Positions 61,157 to 64,000 of a stretch of DNA of 64,000 nt are shown here, one piece after another. The stretch is from positions 1 through 64,000 of the forward strand of contig JAAFKA010000009.1 in NCBI GenBank assembly GCA_013299115.1. The letters run 5' to 3'. Source of the stretch: Cytophagales bacterium (GTDB taxonomy: Bacteria; Bacteroidota; Bacteroidia; Cytophagales; Thermoflexibacteraceae). Each line of letters starts with the position of its first letter. Within the stretch, counting starts at the first letter, position 1. The position numbers and the translations under genes were made by a program. The notes below the pieces were generated by a model. It was given only the letters and a program-made list of their open reading frames with translations. It was not told the origin of the DNA and did no database searches.

Positions 61157-62833
61157 CTATTTTTTATAAAACACCAAAAAACCATTCAGTTGTCTGTCTA
61201 TTTGCTCTATTTGCGAAAAACTTTGCAACCATTCTATTTCTTTTTTGGCAGTAACTTTCACTACAAAATAAGTAGGCTTTTTGTTTTCGACAGAAAGCAA
61301 CCAATCTGTATCTCTGCGTTTGGGTGTGGAGTCGGGCATAATTTGCGGATAGAAATAGTGGGCATAGCTTTTAAACCCAACCACCTGCACATAAACATTT
61401 TTACCTTGCAAGGTCTTGTAAAAATCTATCAAACTGCCTTGCGTGTATCTTTCTATTTTGGGAACTATTACTGCCATTGCCAAAAACATAAAAATTGCTG
61501 TAGCCGACAACAGCAAATTGATTGCCCGCACATACCTCGATTGGCGAAAACAGTACAAGGCAAAGCCCACCGCCACGCCATAGACCAAACCAACTAAGCC
61601 ATGATACCACTGCCAATCGACTTGGGCTTGCAAGTTGGCTACTGCAAAATCGTCTTTGATAAAAGGCACTAATTGCTGGGCATGGCTACCAACCAAAGGC
61701 AGTAGTGTAAACAACAAACTAATCAAAAAACCAACAACGCCCAATAAAATGCTATCTCTGCGTGTCCACGTGGCTTTGTACTCCAAAAATTGCCAGCAAC
61801 GGTAGGCTGCAAAAAACGTCAAAGGATAGTAAGTTAGCGAAGAATAATGCACAATTTTGGTAGTTGCCAAAGAAAATAAGAGCAAAACTACCCAAAAAAG
61901 AATGAAAAACATGAGCAATAAATTGTCTTCTTGTGCTTTTTTCCAATTTACAAGCAAGGGCAGAGCCAAAATAGAAATAGGAAAACAGCCGAAAAAGACC
62001 ACTACAAAATGATAATGAAAAGGTTGGTCGTGTCCTGCAACGGGTTGGGTAAACAAATCTATTTGGTATTTGACAAACTCGACCAAAAACCACAAACCAT
62101 TTTCCAAAATATCTAAGCCAAACCACGCCAACGAAACCACCAAAATACAGGCACTAAACACCAATACGGCTCGCCATTCGAAAATAGCCCTGAATTTTTG
62201 GCTGATAGCATAGACCACATAACACAACAAAGGCACTAAAAAACCTACAGGTCCCTTGGTCAAAATAGCTAATCCAATACAAAATCCCGACAAAGCAGCT
62301 TTGCTTAATAAGGCAACAGATGAAAGTGCATAAGTTATATCAGCATTTTGCTTTTTCAATAAAGCTAAGGTTTGGCTCAGAAAATAGACCCCATTGAAAA
62401 TAAAGAAATTGAAAACAGGGTCGATGATTCCAGATTTGAAGTAAAAATGAGGCAAAATAGCCCCTGCATAGCACATAGCCCACAAAACTCCAAAAGTTTG
62501 CGATTGGTATTTTTTGCCAACGTGATACAGCGTAAGCAAAGTGAAAACACCAAACAAAGCATTTGGAAAACGTGCAGCATATTCATTGACTCCAAAAAGG
62601 TGCATACTCAAAGTTTGCAGCCAAAAAAACAAAGGTGGTTTCTCCGAAAACGGCTGAAAATCTATCTGCACTTTGCGATAATTGCCAGTGAGCAGCATTT
62701 CACGTGCCGACTCTGCAAAGTTGATTTCGTCCCAATCAAACAAGTGGACATTGCCCAAAAAAGGGAAAAACAAGCAAGCCCCCAACAACGCCAAAACAAG
62801 GTGAAAGTAGGGAAAATATTGTCGAAAAATCAT
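61157..62833 (-). CDS. ArnT-like glycosyltransferase (GT39/PMT type)
   Basis: The 558-residue protein has about eleven membrane helices. The first periplasmic loop has FDWDEINFAESAREMLLTGN, with the acidic residues that bind the lipid-phosphate sugar, followed by FSEKPPLFFWLQTLSMHLFGVNEYAARFPNALFGV, the PMT_2/ArnT hallmark. It would transfer a sugar from an undecaprenyl-phosphate carrier to lipid A or a protein at the periplasmic face. The last 120 residues form a soluble C-terminal domain. The acceptor cannot be predicted. The ATG at 62833 starts just before the first helix. Confidence 0.9.
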   Translation of the reverse strand: MIFRQYFPYFHLVLALLGACLFFPFLGNVHLFDWDEINFAESAREMLLTGNYRKVQIDFQPFSEKPPLFFWLQTLSMHLFGVNEYAARFPNALFGVFTLLTLYHVGKKYQSQTFGVLWAMCYAGAILPHFYFKSGIIDPVFNFFIFNGVYFLSQTLALLKKQNADITYALSSVALLSKAALSGFCIGLAILTKGPVGFLVPLLCYVVYAISQKFRAIFEWRAVLVFSACILVVSLAWFGLDILENGLWFLVEFVKYQIDLFTQPVAGHDQPFHYHFVVVFFGCFPISILALPLLVNWKKAQEDNLLLMFFILFWVVLLLFSLATTKIVHYSSLTYYPLTFFAAYRCWQFLEYKATWTRRDSILLGVVGFLISLLFTLLPLVGSHAQQLVPFIKDDFAVANLQAQVDWQWYHGLVGLVYGVAVGFALYCFRQSRYVRAINLLLSATAIFMFLAMAVIVPKIERYTQGSLIDFYKTLQGKNVYVQVVGFKSYAHYFYPQIMPDSTPKRRDTDWLLSVENKKPTYFVVKVTAKKEIEWLQSFSQIEQIDRQLNGFLVFYKK

Positions 62834-62938
62834 TTCCTGTATAATTCGCCTAAAGGCGAATGATTTGCAAGCTAAAAAAAGAGTGTTTGAAAAGTCAAAA
62901 ATTTAAAATTTTTAAAAATATAACTTATTGAAAATCAA

Positions 62939-63031
62939 TAGAGTTTATAAATAATCTTCGAAAGATGTCATTTTTCAAAAAAATGACATCTTTTTTCAAA
63001 CCTCATAGCAAAAATTTATCCATAAACTCTA
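62939..63031. repeat. Inverted-repeat element with internal hairpin
   Basis: TAGAGTTTAT (from 62939) and ATAAACTCTA (ending 63031) bound 93 bp. Inside is a strong hairpin AAAGATGTCATTTTT (62961-62975) / AAAAATGACATCTTT (62979-62993) followed by T residues. It may be a small mobile element that also ends transcription. The rest of 62834-63243 shows no gene. Confidence 0.6.
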
Positions 63032-63215
63032 ATTAATTATACTTATTTTTTCATTTTTGTGACTTTTTGGACAGCCTCTACGGACAAAATTACAATTATT
63101 TTTTATCAAACCAAATTCGCAATAAATGTGGCTAAGTTTTTCGCCTTTTTAGCTTTTAGCTTATGCAAACAGACCTTGTTGTAATCAAAAATAATTTCCG
63201 CCAGTTGATAGACAA

Positions 63216-63246
63216 TAGAGGTTATTACAATTTGTAATAACCTCTA
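63216..63246. repeat. 31-bp palindrome covering an aldehyde dehydrogenase stop codon
   Basis: TAGAGGTTATTACAA and TTGTAATAACCTCTA are perfect complements with one central base. The outer 13-14 bases equal the ends of the 18890-19006 element, so this looks like two termini joined with the interior deleted. The TAG stop of the dehydrogenase gene is its last three bases. Confidence 0.75.
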
Positions 63247-64000
63247 ATAGGCAATACAAATATTTTTGGTTTCCGTAAAAAACTCCAAAGCCTCCATGCC
63301 ACCTTCTCTGCCTACGCCAGATTGTTTCATACCGCCAAAAGGAGTTCGCAAATCTCGCAAGAGCCAACAGTTTACCCACACAATGCCACTATCTAAATGG
63401 GCTGCTACGCGATGTGCTTGTGTCAAGTGCGTAGTCCATACGCTGGCTGCTAATCCGTAAGGCGTGGCGTTGGCTGCTTGCACTGCTTCGTTTTCGGTGT
63501 CAAAAGGCTGCAAAGTGGCAACTGCCCCAAAAATTTCCTCTTGATTAGTTCGACAATTTTGGGTCAAACCCTCGATGACTGTGGGGGCTATGAAATAACC
63601 TTTTTCGCAACGACCTTGCAACTGTACGGCACGACCTCCACAAAGGATTTTGCCCCCTTCTTGTTGAGCTAAGTCTATGTAAGACAACACTTTGCGGTAA
63701 TGCGATGCAGAAACTACAGCCCCCAAATCAGCCTCTGCCAATAAAGGGTCTTGCACTTTCAGTTGTTGCACTTTCTCGACAAATAGCTTTTTAAACTGCT
63801 CGTAAATAGACCTTTGTACCAAGATTCTCGACCCACAAAGGCAAATTTGCCCCTGATTGGTAAAGGCTGCTTTTACAGCCATTGTTGCACTTTGCTCTAT
63901 GTCTGCACTCTCAAAAACAAGGGTTGCGTTTTTGCCACCCAACTCCAAAGATAATTTTTTGAATTGTGGGGCTACTAAGGCTGCAATTTGCTTGCCTGTT
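63244..64000 (-). CDS. Aldehyde dehydrogenase, ALDH8-like, 5' end outside window
   Basis: About 252 C-terminal residues are visible; the frame is open to the window edge, so the start is beyond 64000 (a TTG at 63948 is internal). KKLSLELGGKNATLVF contains the general-base Glu, FTNQGQICLCGSRILV contains the catalytic Cys after GQI, EEIFGAVATLQPF carries the NAD-binding Glu, and the C terminus reads GIVWVNCWLLRDLRTPFGGMKQSGVGREGG. The NCWLLRDLRTPFGG wording is closest to 2-hydroxymuconic or 2-aminomuconic semialdehyde dehydrogenases, so a role in tryptophan (kynurenine) or aromatic breakdown is likely. No partner genes are in view. Confidence 0.88.
   Translation of the reverse strand, partial: TGKQIAALVAPQFKKLSLELGGKNATLVFESADIEQSATMAVKAAFTNQGQICLCGSRILVQRSIYEQFKKLFVEKVQQLKVQDPLLAEADLGAVVSASHYRKVLSYIDLAQQEGGKILCGGRAVQLQGRCEKGYFIAPTVIEGLTQNCRTNQEEIFGAVATLQPFDTENEAVQAANATPYGLAASVWTTHLTQAHRVAAHLDSGIVWVNCWLLRDLRTPFGGMKQSGVGREGGMEALEFFTETKNICIAY

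Noticed and set aside
61079-61597. 172-residue plus-strand ORF
   Set aside because: Antisense to the ArnT-like gene and overlapping the TIGR02757 gene start.

Overview
The window looks like chromosomal DNA of a Bacteroidota bacterium, most likely a gliding or environmental Cytophagales-type organism. Supporting features are a fused SecDF, a short primary sigma factor lacking region 1.1, Bacteroidota-type promoters (TTTG near -33 and TAnnTTTG near -7), a very large secreted protein with a type IX secretion (T9SS) C-terminal signal, DUF1684, DUF4129, CcmD-like and TIGR02757 family proteins, a tRNA without encoded CCA, and AT-rich DNA throughout. The genus cannot be fixed from this window.

Layout: 1-2153 is the 3' part of a very AT-rich gene of unknown function. 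2469-6697 holds mdh and secDF, convergent. 6980-9100 holds a small secreted protein and an AAA-ATPase/PD-(D/E)XK protein. 9420-14448 is a co-oriented run of five exported or membrane proteins: two lipoproteins, a coiled-coil membrane protein, a transglutaminase-like protein and a membrane-anchored trypsin-like protease. Its intergenic gaps are full of repeats, and one promoter/leader/signal-peptide block is duplicated. 14646-20772 is mostly housekeeping (rpoD, pyrB, pdxH, dnaX) with an inserted DNA methyltransferase-nuclease fusion gene. 20933-27601 is the T9SS cargo protein. 27661-31933 holds a FucP-type sugar transporter, aroE, a J-domain protein, pspA and tRNA-Thr(TGT).

32137-37974 holds a NeuD-like acetyltransferase, a DNA methyltransferase gene broken by a GC-rich repeat, mscS translationally coupled to it, a CcmD-like protein, an internally deleted IS5-type element and a gene remnant. 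38207-48910 is the most striking region: two tandem genes of 5.3 kb, each encoding Ser/Thr kinase, STAND-type ATPase, helical repeats, GAF and SpoIIE-type phosphatase on one chain. A separate TPR-SpoIIE protein lies at 54335-56992. 49034-64000 carries fur, lpxH, a ChaN-like protein, DUF4129, a lytic transglycosylase, PspC and DUF3592 proteins, hpf, xerC, DUF1684, an acyl-CoA desaturase, TIGR02757, an ArnT-like glycosyltransferase and a partial aldehyde dehydrogenase.

Functional themes: envelope stress and maintenance (SecDF, PspA, PspC, MscS, lytic transglycosylase, trypsin-like protease, LpxH), signalling by reversible phosphorylation (three SpoIIE phosphatases, two fused to kinases), and DNA modification (two methyltransferases). 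Intergenic space is unusually repeat-rich. I distinguish several families: two palindromic families whose stems vary by compensatory changes, MITE-like elements whose termini match the IS5-type element, and short tandem arrays. No CRISPR array, rRNA or prophage was seen.
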